A stretch of 5,827 nucleotides of DNA from Desulfurococcales archaeon (lineage in GTDB: Archaea > Thermoproteota > Thermoprotei_A > Sulfolobales > Desulfurococcaceae): the NCBI GenBank assembly GCA_015521265.1, contig WAON01000195.1, positions 1 through 5,827 on the forward strand. Reading direction: 5' to 3'. The position numbers were made by a program, and so were the translations under genes. Below the pieces are notes generated by a model. The model was given only the letters and a program-made list of their open reading frames with translations. It was not told the DNA's origin and did no database searches. Below are positions 5,370 to 5,827 of this stretch, one piece after another. The number at the start of each line of letters is the position of its first letter. Position 1 is the stretch's first letter.

Positions 5370-5827
5370 ATGTATTATAGTATTCAAGGGCGCTATGCAT
5401 TGGATAATTCTTTGCCCAACCCTAACCGGGCATTATTTGATTATGAAGCGGTTAAACAAGCTATAAGCACGGTGAAAAAAGCTCTACCATTCCTTGTCCC
5501 GGGCCCACCATTAATACACAGGGATCCCGATGGGAGGGTTCATGTTGACATCCCACTAATGTATAATGGTTTCGCTATCGACAGAATACACTACGATCCA
5601 GTAGCAGGTCATCCTTCACCTAAAGGTAGGCCTGTCTCAGTTACAGTCTCGAAATTAGACATTCGCAGTATAATTGATAGAATGGCCCATGTTCTCGATG
5701 AGACTACTGTCATTGAGGCTGGCGAGTACCGGGACCCGGAAAAAGCATGGATTATACCACTTGCATGGAATAATTTGATTATTGCCCATGTCAAGGTATC
5801 AGGTGATGGTGAACATATTATTCCGGA
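5370..5827 (+). CDS. Hypothetical protein, 3'-partial (runs off the right edge)
   Basis: The frame is open from 5325 to the end of the window with no stop; about 152 codons follow ATG 5370. The translation is protein-like and soluble: no signal peptide or membrane helix is visible. Segments include PNPNRALFDYEAVKQAIST, FLVPGPPLIHRDPDGRVHVD, IPLMYNGFAIDRIHYDP, then VTVSKLDIRSIIDRMAHVL and EYRDPEKAWIIPLAWNN. I do not recognise the family. Acidic and His/Arg residues cluster around IHRDPDGRVHVD. No clear Shine-Dalgarno precedes ATG 5370. The in-frame TTG at 5400 has AAGGG at 5386-5390, and a TATA-like TTTATTATTA at 5358-5367 would initiate near 5388, so TTG 5400 (or a leaderless transcript) is an alternative start. 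It is divergent from the sugar-binding protein gene, so a role in uptake or use of the same substrate is possible but not shown. Confidence 0.75.
   Translation, partial: MYYSIQGRYALDNSLPNPNRALFDYEAVKQAISTVKKALPFLVPGPPLIHRDPDGRVHVDIPLMYNGFAIDRIHYDPVAGHPSPKGRPVSVTVSKLDIRSIIDRMAHVLDETTVIEAGEYRDPEKAWIIPLAWNNLIIAHVKVSGDGEHIIP

Noticed and set aside
5609..5794. Minus-strand frame opposite the right-hand partial gene
   Set aside because: The plus frame is open from 5325 to the window end and its product looks protein-like; the minus frame is short and lacks signals.
1..5827. tRNA, rRNA, insertion sequence or integrase
   Set aside because: Reading both strands gave no tRNA-like conserved blocks, rRNA segments, terminal inverted repeats with transposase, or recombinase motifs.

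Overview
The window looks like part of a hyperthermophilic crenarchaeal chromosome, with the Desulfurococcales (Staphylothermus/Thermosphaera type) as my best guess. The reasons are heavy use of ATA, AGG and AGA codons, TATA-box promoters, Shine-Dalgarno motifs of the GGTGATC/GGAGG type, very tight gene packing, GTG and TTG starts, and a membrane-anchored substrate-binding protein with a threonine-rich stalk. The assignment rests on style, not on a marker gene.

Layout. (1) Positions 2-766 (+) hold the 3' part of an AT-rich gene (about 34% GC by hand count) that enters from beyond the left edge. I do not firmly recognise it, but its fold pattern and one motif resemble the CARF region of Csx1-like CRISPR-associated proteins. 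(2) Positions 767-899 are a convergent intergenic region with T-rich termination signals on both strands. (3) Positions 900-5253 (-) carry a complete carbohydrate (CUT1/MalEFGK type) ABC transporter, read right to left: substrate-binding protein, MalF-type permease, MalG-type permease, MalK/UgpC-type ATPase. (4) Positions 5254-5369 are a divergent promoter region. (5) From about 5370 (+) an unrecognised gene runs off the right edge.

How it works together. The binding protein would sit on the outer face of the membrane, held by an N-terminal hydrophobic helix, and catch an oligosaccharide or similar solute. The two permeases form the channel, and each carries an EAA loop for the ATPase. A homodimer of the ATPase would drive import. 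The permease and ATPase genes are translationally coupled (20-nt overlap, then a 6-nt gap). The binding-protein gene is set apart by an 87-nt spacer holding a U-tract and a good TATA box, so it is probably its own transcription unit with a second promoter for the membrane and ATPase genes. A perfect 14-bp palindrome lies just downstream of that second promoter and is a candidate operator. The substrate cannot be fixed from the sequence; the binding protein resembles the alpha-glucoside (AglE-like) branch.

I saw no rRNA, tRNA, CRISPR array, insertion sequence or integrase in the window.
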